Below, in pieces: positions 1-6,315 of a stretch of 6,315 bases of DNA (position 1 is the stretch's first letter; each line of letters opens with the position of its first letter). Source of the stretch: Alcaligenaceae bacterium (GTDB lineage: Bacteria > Pseudomonadota > Gammaproteobacteria > Burkholderiales > Burkholderiaceae_B); assembly GCA_029265335.1 (NCBI GenBank), contig JAJUJN010000126.1, positions 1 to 6,315 on the forward strand. Reading direction: 5' to 3'. A program made the position numbers and the translations under genes. The notes beneath the pieces are model-generated. The model was given only the letters and a program-made list of their open reading frames with translations, did no database searches and was not told where the DNA came from.

Positions 1-247
<247 letters not shown>

Positions 248-266
248 TCAGGGTGGCGTCGCCTGC

Positions 267-289
267 CCCTCCACCAGGAGGGCGGAGGG
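267..289 (-). other. Stem-loop in the rpsG-fusA spacer
   Basis: The 91-bp spacer between the rpsG stop (312-314) and the fusA start (220) contains CCCTCC (267-272) paired with GGAGGG (277-282) across a 4-nt loop. A second GGAGGG copy at 284-289 could compete for the same left arm. No T-tract follows, so it does not look like a terminator. It may stabilise the mRNA or be a processing site between the two cistrons. The pairing is visible in the sequence; the role is inference. Confidence 0.4.
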
Positions 290-311
290 TATTTTCGACA
301 CTAGCCGAGTA

Positions 312-782
312 TTACCAGCGGAAATGGCTGAAGGCCTTGTTGGCCTCGGCCATCCGGTGCGTGTCTTCACGCTTCTTGATGGCTGCACCCCGCCCTTCGG
401 CGGCATCCAACAGCTCACCGGCCAGACGCAGATCCATCGACTTTTCGCCGCGCTTCTTGGCGGCTTCGCGCAACCAACGCATCGCCAATGCCAGACGCCG
501 TACCGGACGGACCTCCACGGGCACCTGATAGTTGGCACCGCCAACCCGACGGCTCTTGACTTCGACCATGGGCTTGACGTTGTTGATGGCTGCGCTGAAT
601 ACCTCGATCGGCTCTTTGCCGCTCTTGGTTTCGATGTGGCTGAGCGCACCATAGACGATGCGTTCGGCCACGGCTTTCTTGCCCGACAGCATGATCACGT
701 TCATGAACTTGGCCAGTTCAACGTTGCCGTATTTGGGATCGGGCAGAATTTCACGTTTGGGGACTTCGCGACGACGGGGCAT
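312..782 (-). CDS. rpsG: 30S ribosomal protein S7
   Basis: S7 is a primary 16S rRNA-binding protein that nucleates assembly of the 30S head and lies near the E site and mRNA exit. In E. coli it also represses translation of its own operon. The product has 156 residues, the usual bacterial length. It opens [20 protein letters not shown], contains the conserved [13 protein letters not shown] segment (about 79-91) and [10 protein letters not shown], and ends KAFSHFRW. The start at 780-782 is chosen over an in-frame ATG at 861-863. It gives the family N-terminus and has AGGAAA (787-792) ending 4 nt upstream, while the longer form would add 27 residues with no S7 similarity. It lies 249 bp downstream of rpsL and 91 bp upstream of fusA in the same orientation, as in the str operon. 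No missing conserved segment was noticed. Confidence 0.98.
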   Translation of the reverse strand: MPRRREVPKREILPDPKYGNVELAKFMNVIMLSGKKAVAERIVYGALSHIETKSGKEPIEVFSAAINNVKPMVEVKSRRVGGANYQVPVEVRPVRRLALAMRWLREAAKKRGEKSMDLRLAGELLDAAEGRGAAIKKREDTHRMAEANKAFSHFRW

Positions 783-1031
783 GATATTTCCTGTGTGTCG
801 ATTCAGTTGCGCGGCCCATTGGCCACAGCTTCGACAACCCATAATCGGCCCCTTTGGGGGCACGGGTTGCCACTTACCTCTTGAAGCACAGACCTTGCAG
901 CCTTGGCTTCAAGTGCACCAGACGCCCTGCTTGCGCAAGACACCGGATATTGAACTACATGAATATGACAACTGATGCTGCTCTGTGGTGGACGGCTTGG
1001 GCATCGCCACTGCCGCATCGGTTGCGAGAAA
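783..1031 (-). promoter_or_regulatory. Long rpsL-rpsG spacer with a stem-loop, candidate S7 autoregulatory region
   Basis: The 249-bp spacer between the rpsL stop and the rpsG start carries no credible gene. It holds a perfect 8-bp inverted repeat, CTTGAAGC (880-887) and GCTTCAAG (906-913), with an 18-nt loop containing two CCTTG units. It also has a short CCCC-TTT-GGGG hairpin (849-859), a CTTGCGCAAG palindrome (930-939) and an AT-rich patch (about 945-971). In E. coli the shorter spacer at this place binds S7 and mediates feedback repression. A similar role here is inferred from position and structure, since I cannot align the element to the E. coli one. Confidence 0.4.
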
Positions 1032-1409
1032 TCAGGCTTTCTTGGGACGCTTGGCGCCGTACTTGGAACGGGCCTGGCGACGATCTTTCACGCCTTGCAG
1101 GTCGAGCGCACCGCGCACGATGTGATAGCGCACACCGGGAAGGTCTTTGACCCGACCGCCGCGCACCAGCACCACCGAGTGCTCCTGCAGATTGTGGCCT
1201 TCGCCGCCAATGTACGAGATCACTTCGTAGCCGTTGGTAAGGCGCACCTTGGCCACCTTGCGCAGAGCCGAGTTGGGCTTCTTGGGCGTGGTGGTGTAAA
1301 CGCGGGTGCAGACGCCACGGCGTTGTGGGCAGTTCTCGAGCGCGGGGCTCTTGGTTTGGTGATGACTGACTTCGCGCGGCGTGCGCACGAGTTGACTGAT
1401 AGTAGGCAG
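1032..1409 (-). CDS. rpsL: 30S ribosomal protein S12, apparently starting at CTG
   Basis: S12 sits at the decoding centre of the 30S subunit and controls accuracy of tRNA selection; it is the classic streptomycin-resistance locus. From the CTG at 1407-1409 the protein is 125 residues and collinear with E. coli S12 without gaps up to the C-terminal KRPKKA. Visible signatures are PTISQLVR (2-9), [20 protein letters not shown] (27-46), [14 protein letters not shown] (65-78) and [13 protein letters not shown] (84-96). Lys43 and Lys88 (K42 and K87 in mature E. coli numbering) are wild type, so no common streptomycin-resistance change is present. Asp89 is the residue methylthiolated by RimO in E. 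coli. The CTG occupies the initiator Met position and has AAGGA 9 nt upstream. In-frame alternatives are GTG at 1428-1430 (7 extra residues) and ATG at 1548-1550 (47 extra residues); neither extension resembles S12. First gene of the str operon, behind its own promoter. Confidence 0.96.
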   Translation of the reverse strand: MPTISQLVRTPREVSHHQTKSPALENCPQRRGVCTRVYTTTPKKPNSALRKVAKVRLTNGYEVISYIGGEGHNLQEHSVVLVRGGRVKDLPGVRYHIVRGALDLQGVKDRRQARSKYGAKRPKKA

Positions 1410-1418
1410 ACTGAGAGG

Positions 1419-1423
1419 TCCTT
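1419..1423 (-). promoter_or_regulatory. Ribosome binding site that supports the CTG start of rpsL
   Basis: The minus strand reads AAGGA with 9 nt between it and the CTG codon at 1407-1409. This is a usable Shine-Dalgarno position for the CTG. It lies inside the first codons of the alternative GTG-initiated form (1428-1430), so it cannot serve that start. The GTG itself has only a weak AGGG close by. Confidence 0.65.
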
Positions 1424-1529
1424 GTGGCACGAGCCCTGAGCCATGGCAACTGATTTGCCTGGCCGAGGGCCCCGGGTTGGCCGCAGCGCCGAATGCATAC
1501 CACGCAGCACGCCAGCCACAAGCCTGAAA

Positions 1530-1566
1530 GAGCGCACTGCGCTCGCGCATTACCTACCCTGCGAGC
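1530..1566 (-). promoter_or_regulatory. rpsL leader with two mutually exclusive hairpins
   Basis: In the rpsL leader, GAGCGC (1530-1535) and GCGCTC (1539-1544) form a perfect 6-bp stem with a 3-nt loop. An alternative stem pairs GCTCGC (1541-1546) with GCGAGC (1561-1566) around a 14-nt loop. The two share positions 1541-1544, so they cannot form together. The larger loop holds an in-frame ATG (1548-1550) and an AGGG (1557-1560) spaced 6 nt from it. Switching or attenuation is only a possibility suggested by the geometry. Confidence 0.35.
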
Positions 1567-1578
1567 ACATAAATTTCG

Positions 1579-1608
1579 AAAAGCTCCCGATTCTACTGTG
1601 GAATCGGG
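1579..1608 (-). terminator. Possible intrinsic terminator after dsbA, overlapping the str promoter
   Basis: A perfect 8-bp inverted repeat, CCCGATTC (1601-1608 read on minus) and GAATCGGG (1586-1593 read on minus), encloses a 7-nt loop. It is followed after 3 nt by TTTT (1579-1582). It lies 33 bp past the dsbA stop codon, where a terminator is expected. The T-tract is short and not adjacent to the stem, so efficiency may be modest. It could instead be an operator-like dyad, because it covers the -10 box of the next promoter. Confidence 0.5.
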
Positions 1609-1619
1609 GCCTGGGTCAA
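1590..1619 (-). promoter_or_regulatory. Sigma70-type promoter of the str operon
   Basis: On the minus strand TTGACC (1614-1619) and TAGAAT (1590-1595) are separated by 18 nt. Each box differs from the sigma70 consensus at one position. Transcription would begin near 1583, giving a leader of about 175 nt before the rpsL CTG. The -10 box lies inside the inverted repeat at 1586-1608. No other promoter this good was seen ahead of rpsL, which fits the strong expression expected of ribosomal protein genes. Confidence 0.75.
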
Positions 1620-1641
1620 GCAAATTCGCCAAGAGGCGCTA

Positions 1642-2283
1642 TCACCCCTCGGCGCGGATGCGCTCAATCAAGGTATCCACAACATCGAGGGTTTGCTGAT
1701 AACCATTGGCTTGCGCCGGCGATGTGAGAAAGCGGCCATCGACTGCAAACGTGGGCACGCTGTTCACTTGATAGCCCTCGATCAGCTGATTGGCCCGCTT
1801 CACTTTGGCAGCCACGCCGAAGGATTTGTACATGGCTGCGAACTCGTCGCGGTCGAGGTTGTGGCTTTCGGCCCAGTCGAGCACGCGATCCATGGAATTG
1901 AGCGGATCCCGACGCGTTTGCACCGCGGCAAAAACATCGGGCTGCAGATCGAGCCGGTTCATGGCCGCCAGCGTGTAATAGAGATACTGCCAGGCAGTCA
2001 TGGATTGATTGAAAGCGACCGGCACCTGTTGCAGCACCACGTCGTCGCCGAGCTGCTGCTGCCACTTCGACACGAGCGGATCCATGGCGCGGCAATGCGG
2101 ACAACCATATTGGAAGAACTCGAGCACCTCGATCTTGCCAGGGGCGTCGGTGGCGCGCGGTGTTTCGATGGTGCTGAACGTTTGCCCGCCTCGCTGGGCC
2201 TGGGCCATGAACGACACGCTCAAGAGCATGAGAGCAAGCAAAAGCTGCCAAACAGCGGGGCGACGAAGAATGCGTTGCGGCAT
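1642..2283 (-). CDS. dsbA: Periplasmic thiol:disulfide oxidoreductase, DsbA family
   Basis: DsbA introduces disulfide bonds into newly exported proteins in the periplasm and is reoxidised by membrane DsbB. The product is 213 residues. A signal peptide is clear: basic RILRR near the N-terminus, a hydrophobic stretch at about 11-26, and a likely cleavage after AQA near residue 29. The thioredoxin-fold active site is FFQYGCPHCRAM, with CPHC at 61-64, the dipeptide typical of DsbA. The conserved cis-proline loop is NSVPTF, with Pro177. A helical insertion lies between them. The ATG at 2281-2283 was chosen over an upstream in-frame ATG at 2320-2322. It has GAGGT 7 nt upstream and puts the basic n-region at the very start. 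It follows the SPOR gene by 44 bp and precedes a terminator-like hairpin, so it is probably the last gene of the argS operon. DsbL or another CPHC relative cannot be excluded. Confidence 0.92.
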   Translation of the reverse strand: MPQRILRRPAVWQLLLALMLLSVSFMAQAQRGGQTFSTIETPRATDAPGKIEVLEFFQYGCPHCRAMDPLVSKWQQQLGDDVVLQQVPVAFNQSMTAWQYLYYTLAAMNRLDLQPDVFAAVQTRRDPLNSMDRVLDWAESHNLDRDEFAAMYKSFGVAAKVKRANQLIEGYQVNSVPTFAVDGRFLTSPAQANGYQQTLDVVDTLIERIRAEG

Positions 2284-2290
2284 GGAAACT

Positions 2291-2295
2291 ACCTC
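2291..2295 (-). promoter_or_regulatory. Ribosome binding site deciding the dsbA start
   Basis: The minus strand reads GAGGT, with 7 nt before the ATG at 2281-2283. The alternative ATG at 2320-2322 has only a weak GAAGC-like sequence upstream, so this site favours the shorter protein. Confidence 0.6.
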
Positions 2296-2327
2296 ATGAA
2301 GGGGATTGAAGCGGGTGCGCATTGGCT

Positions 2328-3020
2328 TCAGTTGCGCACAACCGTGGTTTCGACCTGATTGGCGGTGAGACGTTCACGAGCCGCGTTCATGTCGTCGAGG
2401 TTGGCATAAGGACCCACTTGGACACGGTTCACCAACACATCGTTCACAACTGCCTGGCGTACACGGGCTTCGAAACCCAACAGCGCCAGCTGGGCCTTGA
2501 GCGCCTCGGCATCTTCGAGCACCCGGAAACTGCCCACCTGCAGCAAGTAGCGGCCCGCCGGCGCAGTGGGAATGGGCGGTGCTTGCGTGCTCGGGGCAGG
2601 GGCTGTGGTTTGTGCGCCATTGCTGCCGCCACCCAGACTTGCCACCAGATCACCCAGCGCATCGGGCGTGGGTTCGGCAACGGTGCGATCACCCGCCCGG
2701 GGGCGCTCGGTCGTGGCAGTGCCCGAACCCTGGGGCGCAGTTGTGGCCGGCTCGGAGTCGCCCAACCAGGAGGGAGGCGTGCGCACACCGGCCGAAGACA
2801 GACCCAGGTTGGGGTCGGGCAGGCTGCCCGGTCGGGCCACAGGAGTGGTGGCAGGCGCACGCGACGCCCGGTCGACAAACGGCATGGTGGCGCCGGAGAA
2901 GTAAAAGGCGACGCCGGCCGCCACAAACAGACCCAGCACGACGCCGGTCATCATGCCGAACAGGGTGCCCCCTCGGCGGGCTTGCGTTTGACGGCTACGG
3001 GTGGATTTCTTGCGGGCCAT
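2328..3020 (-). CDS. SPOR-domain membrane protein, FtsN-like
   Basis: SPOR domains bind peptidoglycan glycan strands stripped of stem peptides, which brings proteins such as FtsN to the division septum. The 230-residue product has the layout of an FtsN-like protein. A short basic cytoplasmic tail (MARKKSTRSR and following) leads into one transmembrane helix at about 19-42. A long Pro/Ala/Thr-rich, low-complexity periplasmic linker spans about 47-153. A C-terminal SPOR domain covers about 156-229, starting GRYLLQVGSF and containing NRVQVGPYANLDDMNAAR. The gene starts 5 bp after the argS stop, so translational coupling is likely, and no strong Shine-Dalgarno is visible. It is followed 44 bp later by dsbA; argS-SPOR-dsbA is a conserved order in Burkholderiales-type genomes as I recall it. 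Whether it is the true FtsN or another SPOR protein such as a DedD-like one cannot be settled from sequence alone, so I give no symbol. Confidence 0.88.
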   Translation of the reverse strand: MARKKSTRSRQTQARRGGTLFGMMTGVVLGLFVAAGVAFYFSGATMPFVDRASRAPATTPVARPGSLPDPNLGLSSAGVRTPPSWLGDSEPATTAPQGSGTATTERPRAGDRTVAEPTPDALGDLVASLGGGSNGAQTTAPAPSTQAPPIPTAPAGRYLLQVGSFRVLEDAEALKAQLALLGFEARVRQAVVNDVLVNRVQVGPYANLDDMNAARERLTANQVETTVVRN

Positions 3021-3025
3021 AGGTT

Positions 3026-4720
3026 TCAGCTGCGCTCGAGTCGTTCGGGCGCGCTCACTCCCAGAAGTTGCAAGCCATTGGCGATGACTTGTCGGGTGGC
3101 TGCCAGCAGGGCGAGGCGGGCTTCCCGCAGAGCGGGATCGTTTACCAACACTCTCTCGGCATTGTAGTAGGCATGAAAATCAGCGGCGCAATCCCTGAGC
3201 CAGAAAGCCACATGATGCGGCGCCAGATCGGCGACGGCCGCCTGGATCATGGCGGGAAAACTCGCCAGTCGCTGCATGAGGGCGAACTCGGTGGGCGCCT
3301 GCAGGTGCTGGAGTTGCGCGGTTGCGAGTGAATCGACATCGCCGCCCCACTGCTGCAAGACCGAGCAGATGCGCGCATGAGCATATTGCACGTAGTACAC
3401 CGGGTTCTCGTCGCTTTGCTTCAGAGCAAGATCGATGTCGAAGACGAACTCGGTATCGGCACGACGCTGGATAAGAAAGAACCTGACGGCATCGCGCCCC
3501 ACCCAGTCGATCAGCTCACGCAGCGTCACATAGCTGCCGGCGCGCTTGGAGATTTTCACCTCTTCGTTGCCGCGCATCACCTTCACCATGTTGTGCAAAA
3601 CATAGTCGGGGTAGCCTTTGGGGATGCCGACCCCCAACGCCTGCAGGCCTGCGCGCACACGCGCGACCGTGCCATGGTGGTCGGTACCCTGGATATTGAT
3701 GGCTCGCTGATAACCACGTTCCCACTTGGTGACGTGATAAGCCACGTCGGGCACAAAATAGGTGTAGCCGCCTTCACGCTTGCGCATGACGCGGTCTTTG
3801 TCGTCACCTTCGTTCAGCTCCGTGGTGCGCAACCACAACGCGCCCTCGTGCTCGTAAGTGTGACCGCTGTCGATCAGACGCTGCACAGTTTGCTCTACGC
3901 GACCGGTCTCGTAGAGCGAGCTTTCGAGATAGAAGTTGTCGAAGCGCAGATCGAAAGCCTGCAGGTCGAGGTCTTGCTCGTGGCGCAAGAAGGCCACGGC
4001 GAAGCGCCGGATGGCCTCGAGATCGTTGGGATCAGCCGCTGCCTGCACGGGCTCGCCATCGCTCGCCTGCACCGTGGCGCCCGCCAGATATTGCTCGGCA
4101 ATCTCCAGGATGTAGTCGCCGCGGTAGCCGTCGGCCGGAAACTCGCTGGCGTCGGGCGAAATGCCTTGTGCCCGAGCCTGTACGCTCAGCGCGAGATTGT
4201 CGATCTGATTGCCCGCGTCGTTGTAATAGAACTCGCGATACACATCGTAGCCGCTGGCTTCGAACAATCTGCAAATGGCATCGCCCAACGCAGCCTGGCG
4301 AGCGTGACCCACGTGCAACGGGCCGGTGGGATTGGCGGACACGAACTCCACCAACACCCGCTCACCGTGACCCGGCGCGTGGCCGAATTTTTCAGATTCA
4401 CGCAAAACCTCGGTAATCACGGCCTGGTGCGCCGCTGCGGTAAGACGGAAGTTGATGAACCCCGGCCCTGCCACTTCAACTTCGGCCAACAATTGCTGAG
4501 CCTGGGGCTGTTCGCGCAGCACCTGCACAATGGCTTCGGCCAGCTGTCGTGGATTGCGCTTGAGGGGTTTGGCCAATTGCATGGCCACGTTGCAGGCCAC
4601 ATCGCCATGCGCCGCCACCTTGGGGCGCTCCAACTTGATTTCCGGACGAGCTTCGGGCGCCACCACCTGCACGGCGTGGCCGATGAGGCCGATCAATTCA
4701 TTTTGTTGCTGAACGAGCAT
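3026..4720 (-). CDS. argS: Arginine--tRNA ligase (class I)
   Basis: ArgS charges tRNA-Arg with arginine in the cytoplasm, using ATP and needing bound tRNA for activation. The 564-residue product matches the usual bacterial length. An N-terminal Arg-tRNA-synthetase domain (about 1-95) includes [20 protein letters not shown]. The HIGH-type motif appears as [15 protein letters not shown] at 128-142 (HVGH at 136-139). The segment [15 protein letters not shown] follows at 163-177. The KMSKS-equivalent is [12 protein letters not shown] (389-400), and the C-terminal DALR anticodon-binding domain begins near [15 protein letters not shown] (441-455). The ATG at 4718-4720 was chosen because the family N-terminus begins there. 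The open frame continues to 4861, but those 47 residues overlap the rhs gene and do not look like ArgS. A GGAG sits 12 nt upstream, rather far, so initiation may be moderate. It heads a likely argS-SPOR-dsbA operon, 65 bp after the rhs stop. Confidence 0.97.
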   Translation of the reverse strand: MLVQQQNELIGLIGHAVQVVAPEARPEIKLERPKVAAHGDVACNVAMQLAKPLKRNPRQLAEAIVQVLREQPQAQQLLAEVEVAGPGFINFRLTAAAHQAVITEVLRESEKFGHAPGHGERVLVEFVSANPTGPLHVGHARQAALGDAICRLFEASGYDVYREFYYNDAGNQIDNLALSVQARAQGISPDASEFPADGYRGDYILEIAEQYLAGATVQASDGEPVQAAADPNDLEAIRRFAVAFLRHEQDLDLQAFDLRFDNFYLESSLYETGRVEQTVQRLIDSGHTYEHEGALWLRTTELNEGDDKDRVMRKREGGYTYFVPDVAYHVTKWERGYQRAINIQGTDHHGTVARVRAGLQALGVGIPKGYPDYVLHNMVKVMRGNEEVKISKRAGSYVTLRELIDWVGRDAVRFFLIQRRADTEFVFDIDLALKQSDENPVYYVQYAHARICSVLQQWGGDVDSLATAQLQHLQAPTEFALMQRLASFPAMIQAAVADLAPHHVAFWLRDCAADFHAYYNAERVLVNDPALREARLALLAATRQVIANGLQLLGVSAPERLERS

Positions 4721-4751
4721 GGCAGGTGCGAACTCCGAAAAAGCGTAACCC

Positions 4752-4778
4752 ACTATATTATCAGCCCCGAGAAAGCAA
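4752..4778 (-). promoter_or_regulatory. Weak candidate promoter of argS
   Basis: The 65-bp gap between rhs and argS contains an AT-rich run on the minus strand, TGATAATATAGT. TATAGT (4752-4757) could be a -10 box, with TTGCTT (4773-4778) as a -35 box at a short 15-nt spacing. An alternative -10 is GATAAT (4757-4762), but that has no matching -35 box. The AT-rich patch stands out in a GC-rich region, but the exact boxes are uncertain. No terminator for the rhs gene was seen in the gap. Confidence 0.35.
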
Positions 4779-4785
4779 TACCGTG

Positions 4786-6315
4786 TCAGTGATGCCAACC
4801 CGCGGCTCGATAGTCGCCCAGCCGCACCTTCGCCACTCGGGAATCGCCGGTCGTGAGCCAATCATCAAGGCGCTCGATCCAAGCCTCGGCTTCGTCTCGC
4901 TGGGTGCTGCCCAGGAGCGTATGGGTTCCCTGCGATCGTAACCACGCGCTGCCATCGTGAGCCAACACTGCGCGATCACTCGGCGGCACACCGGGTATCG
5001 GGCCGCCCGCTTCATCCAGACGCCAGCCGTTGAGCCGTTGGATCGGAGTACGCAAGTCGTGCAACCAGGCCCAATCGCCCTCGGCGATGGATTCGTTGCG
5101 CTCGAGCTGCACACCCAGGGCTTCGGCGCGTTCCGCCATCCACTGCAGCGCCACATCGGCCAGAGGCACCTCGGGCGGAACCACCGAGCCTGGGTGCACC
5201 AGGCCGCCGCCGATGTCGGCATGGGCTCCGACAAAGGGCAACTCCAGGGCTCCGGGCGGCAATTGACCATCTGGGCCCGCCAGCGAGAGCAAGGGATACA
5301 ACTCGCGCCGCTCATTCAGCGCCACCGCGTGCGCCACACCCTGCCACGCCGGGTCAATGGTGAAGTCGAAGGCACCGTCGGCCGTGCCCAGCATGCCGAA
5401 TTGCGCCACGGTATCGAAGAGCCCCATGAAGCGCAGGTTCACGCAGGCGGTGACGTCGCCCAGGGCCGCATCCCAGAACCAGAACCGGCCCGCCCGCGTT
5501 TGCTCGGCGATGCGGTTGCCGAAATGGCGCGCCAACGCCGCTCCTCGCGAGTAACCGAGCAGGTCGAGCGCCACGGGCTCTGTCGTGTTCTCCAATAAAT
5601 AGAGATGGTCGATCAATTGGCTCCATTGTGCCGCCACAATGTCGGCGGCGGAAAGGCCTAAAGCGGCATCGAGGTCGATCAGAGGCCAGCCGCCTGGCCC
5701 CGGCTCATAATGACTTTCGGCCAAGCCAGCTGCCAGGGCCTGACCATCGCGGTACCACTGACTGAAGCGGTAGACATTGGCCGCCGACTCGGCATTTTGC
5801 AGGGTGCCATCGAACGCAAACAGCACCAGCCCGGTTGGGTCTACCCAGCGGTGCGGTCGTTGGCCGGCGTAGCCATAAGCGCTGCTGCCTTGCCACGAGC
5901 TGTTTGGGCCCGAGCCTTGCGGCCCAAGAGGGTCCGGCTCCAGGTAATGCCCACGACGCGGGTCGTAGGTGCGCAGATAATTGAAGTGCCAACCCGTGTC
6001 GGGATCGGCCCACTGACCCGGCAAGCGCAATGCCAAGCCATGGCTGCTGTCACCCCATTCGCCTTGCAACTGGCCGAAAGTGTCGAATTGGGCACGCCAA
6101 CGCAGGCGGCCCAGTTCATCGCTCACGGCCACGGGAACCCCCAGGGCATCGGCGTGCACGGTATCCACCCGCGCTCTCGGCGCTGCCGCCGGCCGAAGTT
6201 CTGTGGCGGCGGCCTCGTGATATCGAATGACCGCCACCGGTACTTCGTGGGCGTATACCACGCGATACAACACACCCCAGCGCCCGTCCCTTTCACCCCA
6301 GTGCGCCACCTTTCG
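4786..6315 (-). CDS. Rhs/YD-repeat protein with C-terminal DUF2235 (Tle1-like) hydrolase domain, C-terminal part only
   Basis: The frame is open to the right edge, so the start is outside; 509 codons are present. Positions here count from the GTG codon at 6307-6309. Residues about 60-161 are the end of an Rhs core: [20 protein letters not shown], then DPLG (126-129) and WVDPTGL (155-161), the conserved border after which Rhs proteins are usually cleaved and toxin domains vary. The variable domain begins at once with [10 protein letters not shown] (163-172), the first motif of DUF2235. It continues with [10 protein letters not shown] (GYSRG at 252-256, candidate nucleophile Ser254), [10 protein letters not shown] (Asp299) and [11 protein letters not shown] (His363). 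This is the Ser/Asp/His layout of Tle1-type type VI lipase effectors. The protein likely encapsulates and delivers a lipid-hydrolysing toxin; activity and delivery route are inferred. No immunity gene lies between it and argS. It might have a non-toxic role. Confidence 0.85.
   Translation of the reverse strand, partial: RKVAHWGERDGRWGVLYRVVYAHEVPVAVIRYHEAAATELRPAAAPRARVDTVHADALGVPVAVSDELGRLRWRAQFDTFGQLQGEWGDSSHGLALRLPGQWADPDTGWHFNYLRTYDPRRGHYLEPDPLGPQGSGPNSSWQGSSAYGYAGQRPHRWVDPTGLVLFAFDGTLQNAESAANVYRFSQWYRDGQALAAGLAESHYEPGPGGWPLIDLDAALGLSAADIVAAQWSQLIDHLYLLENTTEPVALDLLGYSRGAALARHFGNRIAEQTRAGRFWFWDAALGDVTACVNLRFMGLFDTVAQFGMLGTADGAFDFTIDPAWQGVAHAVALNERRELYPLLSLAGPDGQLPPGALELPFVGAHADIGGGLVHPGSVVPPEVPLADVALQWMAERAEALGVQLERNESIAEGDWAWLHDLRTPIQRLNGWRLDEAGGPIPGVPPSDRAVLAHDGSAWLRSQGTHTLLGSTQRDEAEAWIERLDDWLTTGDSRVAKVRLGDYRAAGWHH

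Noticed and set aside
783..863. Longer S7 form starting at 861-863
   Set aside because: The extra 27 residues are not S7-like, and the ATG at 780-782 has a better ribosome binding site.
948..971. TTGTCA (966-971) followed by AT-rich DNA as an internal rpsG promoter
   Set aside because: No -10 box close to consensus lies at 16-18 nt; TATCCG matches at only three positions.
803..1018. Small minus-strand open frame (71 codons) in the rpsL-rpsG spacer
   Set aside because: Its composition is unremarkable, it has no recognisable motif or clear ribosome binding site, and it sits in a spacer better explained by RNA structure.
1220..1537. Alternative minus-strand frame through rpsL, including an ATG at 1442-1444
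   Set aside because: It is out of frame with S12 and its residues are a shifted reading of rpsL; rpsL needs no frameshift to be intact.
2284..2322. Longer DsbA form starting at 2320-2322
   Set aside because: It would bury the signal peptide 13 residues further in and lacks a good ribosome binding site; GAGGT precedes the ATG at 2281-2283.
1693..2358. Plus-strand open frame (221 codons) opposite dsbA
   Set aside because: It is a mirror frame of dsbA and has no domain or plausible start signal.
3377..4792. Long plus-strand open frame (471 codons) opposite argS
   Set aside because: It is antisense to a clear argS, shows no recognisable domain, and is the kind of long shadow frame that GC-rich codon use produces.
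4721..4861. 47-codon N-terminal extension of argS overlapping rhs
   Set aside because: The added residues do not resemble ArgS, and the family N-terminus begins exactly at the ATG at 4718-4720.

Overview
The window reads as a chromosomal segment of a GC-rich betaproteobacterium, most likely Burkholderiales-like. Two things point there. First, ribosomal protein S12 is 125 residues long and ends KRPKKA, as in betaproteobacteria, while the E. coli protein has 124 and ends KRPKA. Second, ArgS and the order argS - SPOR-domain protein - dsbA resemble the arrangement I know from Bordetella/Burkholderia relatives. This placement comes from recalled families, not from a search. Every gene I can support is on the minus strand, so transcription runs from high to low coordinates.

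Layout in the direction of transcription. (1) 6315-4786: the C-terminal part of an Rhs/YD-repeat protein. Its conserved core ends in a DPTGL motif and is fused directly to a DUF2235 (Tle1-like alpha/beta hydrolase) domain with a GYSRG nucleophile motif. It looks like a secreted polymorphic toxin or phospholipase effector; its N-terminus lies outside the window. (2) 4720-1642: argS (arginyl-tRNA synthetase), a single-pass membrane SPOR-domain protein (FtsN-like) and a dsbA-type periplasmic thiol:disulfide oxidoreductase. They are tightly packed and probably co-transcribed. (3) 1641-1410: a control region. It holds a hairpin with a short T-tract (terminator-like, after dsbA), which overlaps a strong sigma70-type promoter (TTGACC-N18-TAGAAT) for the next operon, followed by a structured leader of about 175 nt. 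(4) 1409-1: the start of the str operon, rpsL (S12), rpsG (S7) and the first 73 codons of fusA (EF-G), which runs off the left edge.

The housekeeping genes look intact and ordinary in protein sequence. The main oddity is the rpsL start. The codon that aligns with the S12 initiator Met is CTG, with a well-placed AAGGA upstream, and the only canonical in-frame starts would add 7 residues (GTG) or 47 residues (ATG). Other points of interest are the overlapping terminator and promoter, a long (249 bp) rpsL-rpsG spacer with a stem-loop that could be the S7 autoregulatory site, and an Rhs-hydrolase toxin with no room for an immunity gene between it and argS. I found no tRNA, CRISPR array, insertion sequence or convincing plus-strand gene.
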